Source of the DNA: CAYPEK01 sp964409645
GTDB lineage: Bacteria; UBP15; UBA6099
Reading direction: 5' to 3'
Length of the DNA stretch: 51,720 nucleotides
NCBI GenBank assembly: GCA_964409645.1
Contig: CAYPEK010000019.1
Location: 1-51,720 of the forward strand
The notes under the pieces were generated by a model, which saw only the letters and a program-made list of their open reading frames with translations, was not told the origin of the DNA and ran no database searches. Below are positions 7,308 through 15,521 of the stretch, piece after piece; the first letter of the stretch is position 1, and the number at the start of each line of letters is the position of its first letter. A program made the position numbers and the translations under genes.

Positions 7308-9932
7308 GTGAATCTATCTCTTATGATAATGTGCATGAAGTTTAACCCGACCCGATGTCTCTGGACCGCCATTACGGTCTTTTTCATTGCTATGTCGGTT
7401 GTTATGTTTGCAAGCGAGCTGCGCGGACAAACGCTCCCGGACGGTATGCCGATGCCCGATCCGAAGCGTGTGCAAATGATGCAGGCGATCCAGCCGGGCA
7501 TCGAGGCGTACAAGGCGAAGAATTTTAAAAAAGCGGCGGCGGTATTCGACAAATATCTCGCGGCGCATCCCGGCGATTCGACGGTACTCGGACTGCTCGG
7601 CGCCTGCCACCTTCAGATGAAAAGATACACCACCGCGGAGTCGCTGTTTGCGGCGGCGGTGGCGGCGAACCCGGATCAGACGGATTCGCTGATCGGGCTC
7701 GCCAATGCACGGATCAACCTTAAAAAGTACCGCGAGGCCGCGGACGCACTCGAAGCTTATGTCGCCAAAGAGAAAAAAGCCGACATCAACGTGGTGGCGG
7801 TTCTCGCATCGGTATATTTCGAACTCGGCAAGTACGACCAGACGATAGAGTTGTTCGACGCGCTGATCGACAAGATGCCGGACTCCGCCGAGATTTGGTT
7901 CAATTACGGAGTCGTTCTCAGCCGGATGAGCCGATGGAAGGAATCGCTCAACGCTCTCGAAAAGACGAAAGCGCTGAATCCGAAATATCCGGGCGTGGAC
8001 GACTACATCGGCGTGGTTGCGTTTCAGATGCAGGACTACGACCGGGCGGAACCGGCTTTGCGCGGCGCACTGAAGAAGCACCCGAAGGACGCGCAGATTC
8101 TTGCCGCGCTCGGGGCGATCTGCGGAAAAAACGGACGCAGCACGGAAGCGGTGTCGTACTTCAAGCAGGCGCTCGCGATTGACCCGAATAGCAAGAAAAC
8201 GGTCGCGAATTACATTGCCGTTCTGTCGCAATCCGGCAACAAGACGGCCGCCGCGACGGAGTCCGAAAAAGCGCTGAAGCGGTGGCCGAATGACCCTGAC
8301 ATGCTTTTTTCGCGCGCGGTGATGCTTTCGCAGAGCGGCCGGTGGGACACGGCTCTTTCGTATTTCGACAGAGTCCGAGCTCAGATTCCCGACTATCCGC
8401 ATCTAAATTACTACATAGGGATCGCCGCGCTCCAATCCAAGGACATCGACCGCGCGAAAGCGGCGCTCGAAATCGAGGTGAAGGAAAGTCCGAACTCGGT
8501 TCCCGTGCTTTCGGCGCTCGCGGCGATTGCGAACTCTAAGAAGGAGTTCAAGACAGGCGAGGAGTATCTGCGCCGCGCGCACGCCGCCGCGCCGAACGAT
8601 AAGCAGACGCTTATCGCCTACGCGTCGATCCTAACCCAGAACGAAAAGTTCGACGAAGCTCTCGAAGTGCTTAAGAAAGCGATGGGGGCGAAGCCGGGCG
8701 ACCGCGATTTGATTTACGCGATGGCCGTACTGCGGATTAAGCGGAAGGAATATTCCGAGGCGGAATCCATGCTGCTCGCGCAACTCAAGAAATCGCCGAA
8801 GGACATCGATATGAGGAAACTGCTCGCCTCGTACTATGAGACGCGCACGGACCTCACAAATGCGATCACCGAATACAAAAAGATAATCGCGCAGACTCCG
8901 AAGGACATTGAATCGCGGATGACGCTAGCAGCTTTGCTGAAACGCAACGAAAAGAAGGATGAGGCGATCGCGCAGTACGAGAAGATCACCGAAATCGACC
9001 CGAAGAACGAGGACGCATGGCGTTATGCCGCCCGCCTGATGGAAGACCAGAAAAATCCGCCGGAGATAGATAAATTTTACAGGAAAATGGTCGCCGCGCT
9101 GACCAACGACGGATACGCCTACGGACGCCTTGGAAAAATGGCCGAAGACAGCGGCGATAAAGAACGCGCGATATCTTTTTATGAAAAGGCGCTGGCCCGG
9201 AAACGGATCGGCGATTACGGTGTTTATGCCGCACGCGCGAAGTTCTACGAGGAAAACAGCGACTTCATTCCGGCAGAGCTTCTCTACCGGCGCGGCCTGA
9301 ACGCGCTTCTCGCGCACTCGCAGGAAGTTTATGCGAAGCTGATGAAAAATATCGAGCAAGGCGGCGGGCAACTCGACCTCAACAGCCTCATCGAGATCGG
9401 CGAGAAGGAACAGGACCTCGACAAGCTGATTGACGATGCGCTGGCGGGTGTGATGCGGGCGTTCGAGCGCAGAAACGACCGCGTGAGCGCGATCAATTAC
9501 CTTCAGGAGCAGATGGAGCAGTACACCGGAAATAAGAAGCTCGTCAAGCAGCTTGCGTCGATGGAACGCGAGGCCGGCAACACCGACCGAGTTCTGCTGA
9601 TGTCGAATCAGTTGCTTAACATAGACGTTCGCGACGCGGACGGCCACCTGTGGATGGCGTGGGCGTGTGAGAATAAGGGAGACATCCGGGACGCCGGGCT
9701 CGCTTACATGCGCGCGGTGGAGGCGGAACCGAACAGGCAGGAGTCGCTCGACGGGCTGCTGCGTATCTATCACGATCAGAACCGGATGGCGGACATTGTA
9801 CCGTTCCTCGCCCGGAAGTACGGCGAAAACGAGCAGATCGACGCGCTCTGGGATGCGTATGCGAAAGCCGCCGCCGAGGCCGGCCTCCCCGCCCCTGTCC
9901 GCAAGGAAAACAAGAACGCTCCGAAGAATTGA
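7308..9932 (+). CDS. Long tetratricopeptide-repeat (TPR) protein with N-terminal signal/anchor
   Basis: The 874-residue protein begins with a hydrophobic signal or anchor (CLWTAITVFFIAMSVVMFA) and is then almost entirely TPR units from about residue 55 to 650, with more helical repeats to the end. Typical repeat cores are visible, for example AEIWFNYGVVLSRMSRWKES and DAQILAALGAICGKNGRSTE. It is likely periplasmic or membrane-anchored and acts as a protein-protein scaffold. The start is uncertain: GTG 7308 and ATGs at 7323, 7329 and 7335 are all possible, with no strong ribosome-binding site. It lies only 36 bp upstream of a radical SAM gene, so it may share a transcript with the Hxs-type cluster and could present or tether the precursor peptide. 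That link is inference from position only. Confidence 0.85.
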   Translation: MNLSLMIMCMKFNPTRCLWTAITVFFIAMSVVMFASELRGQTLPDGMPMPDPKRVQMMQAIQPGIEAYKAKNFKKAAAVFDKYLAAHPGDSTVLGLLGACHLQMKRYTTAESLFAAAVAANPDQTDSLIGLANARINLKKYREAADALEAYVAKEKKADINVVAVLASVYFELGKYDQTIELFDALIDKMPDSAEIWFNYGVVLSRMSRWKESLNALEKTKALNPKYPGVDDYIGVVAFQMQDYDRAEPALRGALKKHPKDAQILAALGAICGKNGRSTEAVSYFKQALAIDPNSKKTVANYIAVLSQSGNKTAAATESEKALKRWPNDPDMLFSRAVMLSQSGRWDTALSYFDRVRAQIPDYPHLNYYIGIAALQSKDIDRAKAALEIEVKESPNSVPVLSALAAIANSKKEFKTGEEYLRRAHAAAPNDKQTLIAYASILTQNEKFDEALEVLKKAMGAKPGDRDLIYAMAVLRIKRKEYSEAESMLLAQLKKSPKDIDMRKLLASYYETRTDLTNAITEYKKIIAQTPKDIESRMTLAALLKRNEKKDEAIAQYEKITEIDPKNEDAWRYAARLMEDQKNPPEIDKFYRKMVAALTNDGYAYGRLGKMAEDSGDKERAISFYEKALARKRIGDYGVYAARAKFYEENSDFIPAELLYRRGLNALLAHSQEVYAKLMKNIEQGGGQLDLNSLIEIGEKEQDLDKLIDDALAGVMRAFERRNDRVSAINYLQEQMEQYTGNKKLVKQLASMEREAGNTDRVLLMSNQLLNIDVRDADGHLWMAWACENKGDIRDAGLAYMRAVEAEPNRQESLDGLLRIYHDQNRMADIVPFLARKYGENEQIDALWDAYAKAAAEAGLPAPVRKENKNAPKN

Positions 9933-9968
9933 GCGTGCAATTTAATCATCTGCTTTGGGCGACACGAC

Positions 9969-10871
9969 ATGAAGAAGATTGAAATAGTTTTATGGTATAA
10001 ATGCAACACGCCGTGCGCGTTCTGTGCGTCGCGCGCGATGGGCGGCACCGGTTTCACGACCAAGCAGGCGGCGAACCTGCTCTCTTTGTACCGCACGGAA
10101 GGCGCTTCGGCGGTCGATTTCGGCGGCGGCGAGCCGACTCTCCGGGACGACCTGACCGCTCTTGTCCGCGCGGCGAAAAAGATCGGTTACAAACACGTCG
10201 GCGTGAAATCCAACGGGATGCGCTTCTGTTATCCGGCTTACGCCGAGGAATGCCTGAAAGCCGGAGTCGATGAATTTGCCGTGTCGCTCTGGGGCGGGTC
10301 GCCGCGGACTCACGACGCGCTCGCCGGTCGCGAGGGCGCGTTCGAGGCGACCGAGATCGGCCTGAAAAATCTCGTTGACGCCGGAGCGAATGTCTGTGTC
10401 GATTTTCTGCTCACAACCGAGTCGCTTCCGGAACTCGAAAGCGCTTCGGAGAGAATTGCGGTAGGAATAGGCGCAAAAAAGATGCGGCTGTGGGTTTACT
10501 CGCTCTTCGGCGCGGGCGCAACGGCCGATCCGGGGTTGCTGCCGAGACTCACCGACGCGGGAACGGCAGCCTCGCGCGCGATGCAGGCCACACGACGAAG
10601 CGGACTTCATATCGAAACTTCCCACATAATGCCTTGCTGTCTTCCGGAGGTGAGCCGAAACGCGTATTTCAATATAAAGAAGCTCGGCCTGTTGATTGTG
10701 ACGCCGGGAAGCGCGTTCAGAGGCGAGGAATCGCCGTTCGAGGCAGGGGAGCATATTTCGGCGTGCCGTGGATGCTCGAAATCCGGAGTATGCCCCGGCC
10801 CGCGCGGAGAATATGTCGCGGTACGCGGTGCGGCGGAGTTTAATACCGTCAAAGCGGCAGCTAAAAATTAG
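9969..10871 (+). CDS. Radical SAM protein (first of the cluster)
   Basis: The 300-residue protein has the radical SAM Cx3Cx2C motif at Cys12, Cys16 and Cys19 (KCNTPCAFC), binding a 4Fe-4S cluster that cleaves S-adenosylmethionine. GGGEPTLRDDL at about residues 52-62 is the SAM-contact GGEP motif. The block EFAVSLWGGSPRTHDALAG matches the S-hydrophobic-HGH-P-HD block of the other radical SAM proteins downstream, so it is a paralogue. A C-terminal Cys set (CRGCSKSGVCPGPRGEY) could bind an auxiliary cluster. It begins 36 bp after the TPR gene and is separated from the peptide gene by a promoter, so it may be transcribed with the TPR gene. It is probably a peptide-modifying enzyme, but its reaction is unknown. 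Confidence 0.85.
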   Translation: MKKIEIVLWYKCNTPCAFCASRAMGGTGFTTKQAANLLSLYRTEGASAVDFGGGEPTLRDDLTALVRAAKKIGYKHVGVKSNGMRFCYPAYAEECLKAGVDEFAVSLWGGSPRTHDALAGREGAFEATEIGLKNLVDAGANVCVDFLLTTESLPELESASERIAVGIGAKKMRLWVYSLFGAGATADPGLLPRLTDAGTAASRAMQATRRSGLHIETSHIMPCCLPEVSRNAYFNIKKLGLLIVTPGSAFRGEESPFEAGEHISACRGCSKSGVCPGPRGEYVAVRGAAEFNTVKAAAKN

Positions 10872-10899
10872 TGGTCAAAGAATATTTCTACAAGTTGCA

Positions 10900-10927
10900 T
10901 TGAATCCGAAAAAACTATGTATATAAT
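10900..10927 (+). promoter_or_regulatory. Promoter of the His-Xaa-Ser precursor operon
   Basis: TTGAAT (10900-10905) and a perfect TATAAT (10922-10927) are separated by 16 bp in an AT-rich gap, 74 bp upstream of the precursor ATG. It would give the peptide gene and the maturase genes a transcript independent of the TPR gene. Confidence 0.6.
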
Positions 10928-11001
10928 ATGATTATACATTAAAAAATCTCTCTTCCCATTTTGCTTAAGTTGATTAGCATAGGGATTCGAGGAGACCCGC
11001 G

Positions 11002-11343
11002 ATGGAAAAGAAAAAGTTGCCCGCACAGAAAACTTCGGGGGGCTTTTACCCGCGCGCGAAGAAGGAACTCAAATTGTTCTTCAGCAGCGAGGAAGGAAAG
11101 ATCACGAGGAAGGCAATCGTGAGAACGTCGGTAATGACCGCGCTGATGGGAATGATGGTCGAGGGTACTCTCGTTCACGCGCAGCATACCAGCGGAAATT
11201 CATACATTCATTATAACTGTTCGAGCCCGATAACGAACACGGGCTGCGTGGGAACCCACGTTTCACATAGCTCGCACGGATCACACGGGTCGCATGGCTC
11301 GCATGGTTCGCACGGGTCACACGGCTCGCACGGGAGTTGGTAA
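11002..11343 (+). CDS. HxsA-like precursor peptide with nine tandem His-Xaa-Ser repeats
   Basis: This is a 113-residue peptide with a strong ribosome-binding site (GAGGAG at 10989-10994, 7 bp from the ATG). Residues 1-37 are Lys-rich. Residues 38-58 form a hydrophobic segment ending VHA|Q (residues 58-61), which looks like a signal-peptide cleavage site. A short linker with two Cys (residues 73 and 82) leads into HVS-HSS-(HGS)x7 and a terminal Trp113. In the known Hxs system the His-Xaa-Ser repeat protein HxsA is the presumed substrate of radical SAM maturases HxsB and HxsC with partner HxsD; its product is, to my knowledge, uncharacterised. HxsD-like and HxsB genes directly follow, which supports the assignment. 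A plain His-rich metal-binding protein is the alternative. The N-terminal part is not one I recognise as HxsA, so no symbol is given. Confidence 0.85.
   Translation: MEKKKLPAQKTSGGFYPRAKKELKLFFSSEEGKITRKAIVRTSVMTALMGMMVEGTLVHAQHTSGNSYIHYNCSSPITNTGCVGTHVSHSSHGSHGSHGSHGSHGSHGSHGSW
11257..11337 (+). repeat. Nine tandem 9-bp units encoding His-Xaa-Ser
   Basis: Nine consecutive codon triplets encode His-(Val/Ser/Gly)-Ser. The units differ at synonymous sites (CAC/CAT, GGA/GGG/GGC/GGT, TCA/TCG/AGT/AGC). The amino-acid pattern is therefore conserved beyond what a recent slippage expansion would give, which points to selection on the protein repeat. Confidence 0.95.
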
Positions 11344-11357
11344 CGGCGGCTGCCGTT
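11342..11357 (+). terminator. Small hairpin at the precursor stop codon (possible partial terminator)
   Basis: AACGGC (11342-11347) and GCCGTT (11352-11357) form a 6-bp stem with a GGCT loop overlapping the stop codon. Only a short T stretch follows. It could be a processing site or a leaky terminator favouring precursor over maturase expression, but the stem is short. Confidence 0.3.
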
Positions 11358-11387
11358 TCATAAGACATCCATAATGAAAGGGGCATC

Positions 11388-11939
11388 ATGGACAAGCAGA
11401 ACGCTTTTTTCAAATTGGGTGTCTCGGAAATAAAACTAAAAATATCCACAAAAATTTATCCGGTCGAAGCGGTTCTCAACGCGGCGTATTTCTTTATAGA
11501 GGACTTTTATATATTCGCGGCGCCGGACGGAACGGCGGCGTTGAGCATCGAATTGAAAGCGAAGCGCAAGTTGGCCAAGGGCAAGCTCGAAGCGGCGGCG
11601 GGCGAATACTTCAACGCGCTTACGGCGGAGACGTTGCGCCTCAGCATCAACGAGGCAAACCAGAAGTTCCGCGAGACGCTGCTCGAACAGGCGATCGCGT
11701 CGGCGCTCAGCCCGGCGAAGCAGGAGCCGCCCGGCCCCGGAGGCCCCTCGCCTTCGGCGCGCGAGGAACTCGAACTCGAACTCGACGAGGAATTGAAACT
11801 GATTATCGAGCGGACGAAGAAGGCGAGCTATAAAGACGATCCGCTTGGAATATGCGTGCCGTACGGCGGCGAGGCGACTCCCGCGGCTAAATCGAAAAAG
11901 AAAGCTCCGAAAAAAGCAAAATCCAAGCGGCGCGGATGA
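11388..11939 (+). CDS. hxsD: HxsD-like protein with C-terminal extension
   Basis: The first 110 of 183 residues have the HxsD pattern: a beta strand then STKIYPVEAVLNAAYFFIEDFYIF, strands around ALSIELKAKRKL, and a helix RLSINEANQKFRETLLEQAIASAL. HxsD is the small partner of the HxsB/HxsC maturases and is thought to help recognise the precursor; the mechanism is not established. Residues 112-183 are a Pro/Gly linker, a Glu/Leu-rich helix, the motif DDPLGICVPYGG and a Lys-rich tail. The ATG follows GAAAGGGG, 44 bp after the precursor stop. A second, shorter HxsD-like gene follows directly, an unusual duplication. Confidence 0.75.
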   Translation: MDKQNAFFKLGVSEIKLKISTKIYPVEAVLNAAYFFIEDFYIFAAPDGTAALSIELKAKRKLAKGKLEAAAGEYFNALTAETLRLSINEANQKFRETLLEQAIASALSPAKQEPPGPGGPSPSAREELELELDEELKLIIERTKKASYKDDPLGICVPYGGEATPAAKSKKKAPKKAKSKRRG

Positions 11940-11964
11940 ATGCCGCCCGCAGGTTCCATTGCAA

Positions 11965-12180
11965 ATGAAAAAAACTTTCGCTTACGAATTCGATAAAAGC
12001 ATATACAGGCCCGAGGTGGTGCTGAAAGCGGTGGAAGATTACTCCGGCGCGGCGCGTTTCGACGTCACAGTCACGAAAAAGTCGGTACGGGTGGCGATAT
12101 CGGGTATCCCGGCGGGCGAAGAGAACGAATTGCCGGGTGAATTCTGCAACTATACTCTCTATCTCATGAAAGCGATGTAA
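11965..12180 (+). CDS. Short HxsD-like protein (71 aa)
   Basis: The start ATG at 11965 gives FAYEFDKSIYRPEVVLKAVEDYSG, an alternating strand then YxxEVVLKAV helix like the N-terminus of HxsD, followed by strands DVTVTKKSVRVAISGI and a C-terminal EFCNYTLYLM helix. This small-domain pattern matches the proteins usually labelled HxsD-like and is similar in size to PqqD-type peptide-recognition domains, to which it has no clear sequence identity. It sits 25 bp after the longer HxsD-like gene and 5 bp before hxsB, so it is surely in the same operon. A role in delivering precursor to one of the radical SAM enzymes is an inference. Confidence 0.7.
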   Translation: MKKTFAYEFDKSIYRPEVVLKAVEDYSGAARFDVTVTKKSVRVAISGIPAGEENELPGEFCNYTLYLMKAM

Positions 12181-12185
12181 ACGAA

Positions 12186-13634
12186 ATGGCGAAGCGGTCC
12201 GCCTCAAAAAATACAAAACAGTCCGGACTCGGTTTCTTCAGATTCCGCGAGTTGCCCAACGGCAAAACGGTCGTTACTAACGACGCAGGTGAATACGCGA
12301 TCCTCGACAAGGCGGATTTCGATCTCCTCGCGGACGGACGCCTCGACGAATCGAACAAGAACTATCTCGCTCTCAAGGGCATGGGTTGCCTCGGCGGCGA
12401 CACGCCTCCCGCGTCCGCAGTCGAAAATTTCCGGCGCAGAAACATGTTCATCTTTCAGGGGCCGCTGCTCTTCATCGTCGTCCCCACCCTTCGCTGCAAT
12501 ATGAAATGCATCTACTGTCACGCAAGCGCGCGCGGCGCGAAAGACTTCGCGTTCGATATGAGCATCGCGACGGCGAAGCGGGTCGTTGACACTATCTTCG
12601 ACAGTCCCGGCATCAACATCGGCATCGAACTGCAGGGCGGCGAGCCTCTTCTCAACTGGGAAGTCGTCAAATTCATCTCTAACTACGCTATCGAGCGGAA
12701 CAAGATGTTCAAGAAGAATCTCCTGCTCACGATGGTGTCCAACCTTAGTTCGATCGACGACGAAAAACTCGACTTTCTCGTTTCACGCAAGGTCGGAATC
12801 AGCACGTCGCTCGACGGCCCGGCGTTCCTGCACAATAAAAACCGGGGCGGCGGTTTCGATAAGCTCGTGAAAAATCTGAAAAAGGTTGCCGCGCGGTATG
12901 GGACCGAATTCGAGCGGTACTCGCCCGGCGCGTTGACAACTGTCACCCGCCAGTCGCTGCCGTACCCGAAGGAGATAGTTGACACGTTCGTCGAGCTCGG
13001 GATCGAAGCGGTGCACCTGCGCCACTACAACCCGATCGGCGGCGCACATGCGGCTGCCGGCGAAGTCGGCTACTCTCCGCGCGAATTTCTCGATTTCTAC
13101 GAAGAAGCGCTCGATTACATAATCGATTTGAATAAAAAAGGCACGATGATAATCGACAGGACGGCGTGGCTGTTCCTGCAAAAAATACTCACGGGGTTCG
13201 ACCCCAACTTCATGGATTTGAGGTCTCCGTGCGGCGCGGGGATCGGCCAGATCGCGTTTGACTACGACGGCGGCGTTTACACCTGCGACGAAGGCCGTAT
13301 GCTCGCTTCTCTCGGCGACGCCTCTTTCCGCATGGGCAGCGTCCACGAGAACTCGTACGATCAGCTTGTCGGCGCCGAGATCGTCAAGCAGGTCTGCCTC
13401 GCGTCGATACTCGACGGCGTCCCGCACTGCTGCGACTGCGCGTACAAACCCTACTGCGGAGTCTGCCCGCTTCTTAACTATGTCGAAGAAGGCAGCCTGT
13501 TCGCAAAGATACCTCAGAACCGCCGCCACATCATCAATCAGGGAGTGCTCGACCTGATCTTCACCAAGCTGCAGGACGAATCCGCCGCGAGCGTTTTCGT
13601 CTCGTGGGTCGAACGGGGGATCAATGCGGTTTGA
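12186..13634 (+). CDS. hxsB: HxsB-type radical SAM/SPASM peptide maturase
   Basis: The 482-residue protein has the layout of HxsB. An N-terminal domain (about 18-90: FRFRELPNGKTVVTND) precedes the radical SAM barrel with Cx3Cx2C at Cys104, Cys108 and Cys111 (TLRCNMKCIYC) and GGEP at 151-154 in ELQGGEPLLNW. STSLDGPAFLHN follows around residue 206. A SPASM-like C-terminal region has Cys349, Cys367, Cys415, Cys416, Cys418, Cys424 and Cys427, enough for auxiliary Fe-S clusters. HxsB is the defining maturase of the His-Xaa-Ser system and is expected to modify the repeat peptide through radical chemistry; the linkage made is not known. It lies 5 bp after the HxsD-like gene and its end overlaps the next radical SAM gene. 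Confidence 0.85.
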   Translation: MAKRSASKNTKQSGLGFFRFRELPNGKTVVTNDAGEYAILDKADFDLLADGRLDESNKNYLALKGMGCLGGDTPPASAVENFRRRNMFIFQGPLLFIVVPTLRCNMKCIYCHASARGAKDFAFDMSIATAKRVVDTIFDSPGINIGIELQGGEPLLNWEVVKFISNYAIERNKMFKKNLLLTMVSNLSSIDDEKLDFLVSRKVGISTSLDGPAFLHNKNRGGGFDKLVKNLKKVAARYGTEFERYSPGALTTVTRQSLPYPKEIVDTFVELGIEAVHLRHYNPIGGAHAAAGEVGYSPREFLDFYEEALDYIIDLNKKGTMIIDRTAWLFLQKILTGFDPNFMDLRSPCGAGIGQIAFDYDGGVYTCDEGRMLASLGDASFRMGSVHENSYDQLVGAEIVKQVCLASILDGVPHCCDCAYKPYCGVCPLLNYVEEGSLFAKIPQNRRHIINQGVLDLIFTKLQDESAASVFVSWVERGINAV

Positions 13635-14587
13635 GCTTAATTGACACCCGCGCAAGGATTCTCGATCTCAAGATAACGTTCCGTTGCAACAACACGTGCC
13701 TGTTCTGCGTCGCCGGCGACAAGCGTTTGCTTTTCAGCGACATTCCGGCCAAGGACATTCGCGCCGCGCTCGCCGAAAACAGCGGTGTCCGCGATACCGT
13801 CATCTTTACCGGCGGCGAGCCGACGATCCGCGAGGACCTGCCGGAACTCGTCCGCTACGCGCACGAGAAATGCGGCTACGAAACTATAGTGATACAAACA
13901 AACGGACGCGCCCTCGCCTACCGCGATTACGCCGAACTGCTCGTCGGGAACGGCGCGAATCAGTTCATGGTCTCCATTCACGGCCACACCCCGGCGGCGC
14001 ACGATTTCCTCACCGGCCGTTCGGGCAGCTTCGCGCAAACCGCGGGCGGCATCTCGAATCTCGTATCTATCGGCGCGACGGTCGCCACAAACACAGTCAT
14101 CACCAAATCCACATATCGCAATCTTCCGGACATCGCGCGGCTGATCGTCCTGCTTGGCGCCCGCCAGATGCAGTTTGCTTATCCGCATCTCGACGGCCGC
14201 GCGGCGGTGAACGCCGCCCGCATCGCACCGCCGATGACTCTTGTCATTCCTTATCTGCTGCAAGCGCTCGAAACCGCCGAGTGCGTCGGACGTGTCGCGC
14301 TCACGGAGGGATTCCCGCTCTGCATGTTGCCCGGCCGCGAGGGGCTCGCGCTTGAAACGCTGCACAAGAAGATTAAAGTTATCGACGAAGGCGGCGGAAT
14401 CGACGATTTCGACGGCCACCGCGCGACGAAACTCAAGGCTAAAGGACCGCACTGCCCGCCATGCAGGCATTTCGCGATGTGTGAGGGCCCGTGGGACGAT
14501 TATCCGAAACTCTACGGCTGGCGCGAATTCATCCCGGTGAAATCGACGCCTCCGCCCAGAAATAAACGAAAGCCGCACTCTAAATGA
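13631..14587 (+). CDS. Radical SAM protein in the hxsC position
   Basis: This protein of about 318 residues has Cx3Cx2C at Cys19, Cys23 and Cys26 (FRCNNTCLFC), GGEP at 61-64, the block SIHGHTPAAHDFLTG, and a C-terminal CPPCRHFAMCEGPWDDYP region that probably binds a further cluster. The start is uncertain: a TTG at 13631 overlaps the hxsB stop (TTGA) with GGGGGA 10 bp upstream, while a GTG at 13604 lies deeper in hxsB without a ribosome-binding site. It occupies the place where hxsC pairs with hxsB in other systems. Its motifs match a broad generic radical SAM family (EGPW...YP C-terminus) rather than the HxsC pattern I remember. Its stop overlaps the next gene by four bases (ATGA). Confidence 0.85.
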   Translation: MSLIDTRARILDLKITFRCNNTCLFCVAGDKRLLFSDIPAKDIRAALAENSGVRDTVIFTGGEPTIREDLPELVRYAHEKCGYETIVIQTNGRALAYRDYAELLVGNGANQFMVSIHGHTPAAHDFLTGRSGSFAQTAGGISNLVSIGATVATNTVITKSTYRNLPDIARLIVLLGARQMQFAYPHLDGRAAVNAARIAPPMTLVIPYLLQALETAECVGRVALTEGFPLCMLPGREGLALETLHKKIKVIDEGGGIDDFDGHRATKLKAKGPHCPPCRHFAMCEGPWDDYPKLYGWREFIPVKSTPPPRNKRKPHSK

Positions 14588-15519
14588 ATAAGTTTGATTT
14601 CTACATATCCTACCTCTGCGGCGGCAGATGCGAATTCTGCTGCGTGCTCGACAAGATTAACTGGTTCCGCGACAACAAAACGCCGCCTCACGTGCCGTTC
14701 GATCAGGTGAAACAGATTCTCGATGAAAAACGCGCGGAAAGTTTCGATTACGTCACATTCACCGGCGGCGAACCGACGCTTCACCCTGAATTCCGGCGAA
14801 TCCTCGAATACGCTAACGGGATCGGTATGCGCACGAGCGTCAACTCGAACATGTCGATGTTCGCCGGCCGTGATTTCTGCTGCGAATCGCTTCCATTCAT
14901 AGACGAAATCGTCGCATCCATTCACGGCCACAATTCCCGCCTCCACGACACGATAACCGGAGTAAAAAACGGGTTTTCCCGCTTCATGCGCGGGGTGGAC
15001 AACATCAACGAATTGAAACCCGACCTTTATCTTATAACGGATACGGTGTTGGTAAACCGCAACATAAAACATATCCCGGAAATCATGAATTTCCTGACGG
15101 GACTGCCCGCACTGAAGCACATTCTGATCTCAAACGTGAATCTGCCGCCGGACAAGCTCGACGGCCGCGAGCATCTCGTTCCGACGCTGATGGACGTCGA
15201 GGCCGTGCTGCCCGCGATAGTCGAAAAGGCGGAGGCGGCGTGCAAAACGCTGCGCTTCTACGGGATTCCTTTCTGCGTATTGAAGGACTACCACGCTTAT
15301 TCGAGCGACTTGTATTTCGAGCCGAAAATGGTAATCGAGCGGGTCCGCAAAGAGGACGACATGGTTGACCGCGAGTACTCCGCGCCGAAACCGAACATGG
15401 CGAAAAAGAAGACAAAGAAATGCGCGCGCTGCATTTATCGCGAGACGTGCGGCGGCTTTTTCAACAGCTATTATATGCTTTTCGGCGACGCACATATCAA
15501 ACCGATTGCGCGCGGGTGA
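14584..15519 (+). CDS. Radical SAM protein (paralogue)
   Basis: The 311-residue protein starts at an ATG overlapping the previous stop (ATGA), so it is translationally coupled. The motif Cys12, Cys16, Cys19 (LCGGRCEFCC) is followed by a fourth Cys at 20. GGEP is at 61-64 (TFTGGEPTLHPEF), and SIHGHNSRLHDTITG matches the neighbours. The C-terminus has a compact Cys set (KKCARCIYRETCGGFF), probably one auxiliary Fe-S cluster. It is likely a peptide-modifying enzyme of the same pathway. The next gene begins 2 bp after its stop. Confidence 0.85.
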   Translation: MNKFDFYISYLCGGRCEFCCVLDKINWFRDNKTPPHVPFDQVKQILDEKRAESFDYVTFTGGEPTLHPEFRRILEYANGIGMRTSVNSNMSMFAGRDFCCESLPFIDEIVASIHGHNSRLHDTITGVKNGFSRFMRGVDNINELKPDLYLITDTVLVNRNIKHIPEIMNFLTGLPALKHILISNVNLPPDKLDGREHLVPTLMDVEAVLPAIVEKAEAACKTLRFYGIPFCVLKDYHAYSSDLYFEPKMVIERVRKEDDMVDREYSAPKPNMAKKKTKKCARCIYRETCGGFFNSYYMLFGDAHIKPIARG

Positions 15520-15521
15520 CG

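Noticed and set aside
11257..11340. Short tandem repeat that might be a CRISPR or a non-coding satellite
   Set aside because: The 9-bp units are in frame inside a gene with a good ribosome-binding site and vary only at synonymous positions, so they are a protein repeat.
13604..13630. GTG 13604 as start of the radical SAM gene after hxsB
   Set aside because: It lies deeper within hxsB and has no ribosome-binding site; TTG 13631 overlaps the hxsB stop and has GGGGGA upstream. This remains uncertain.
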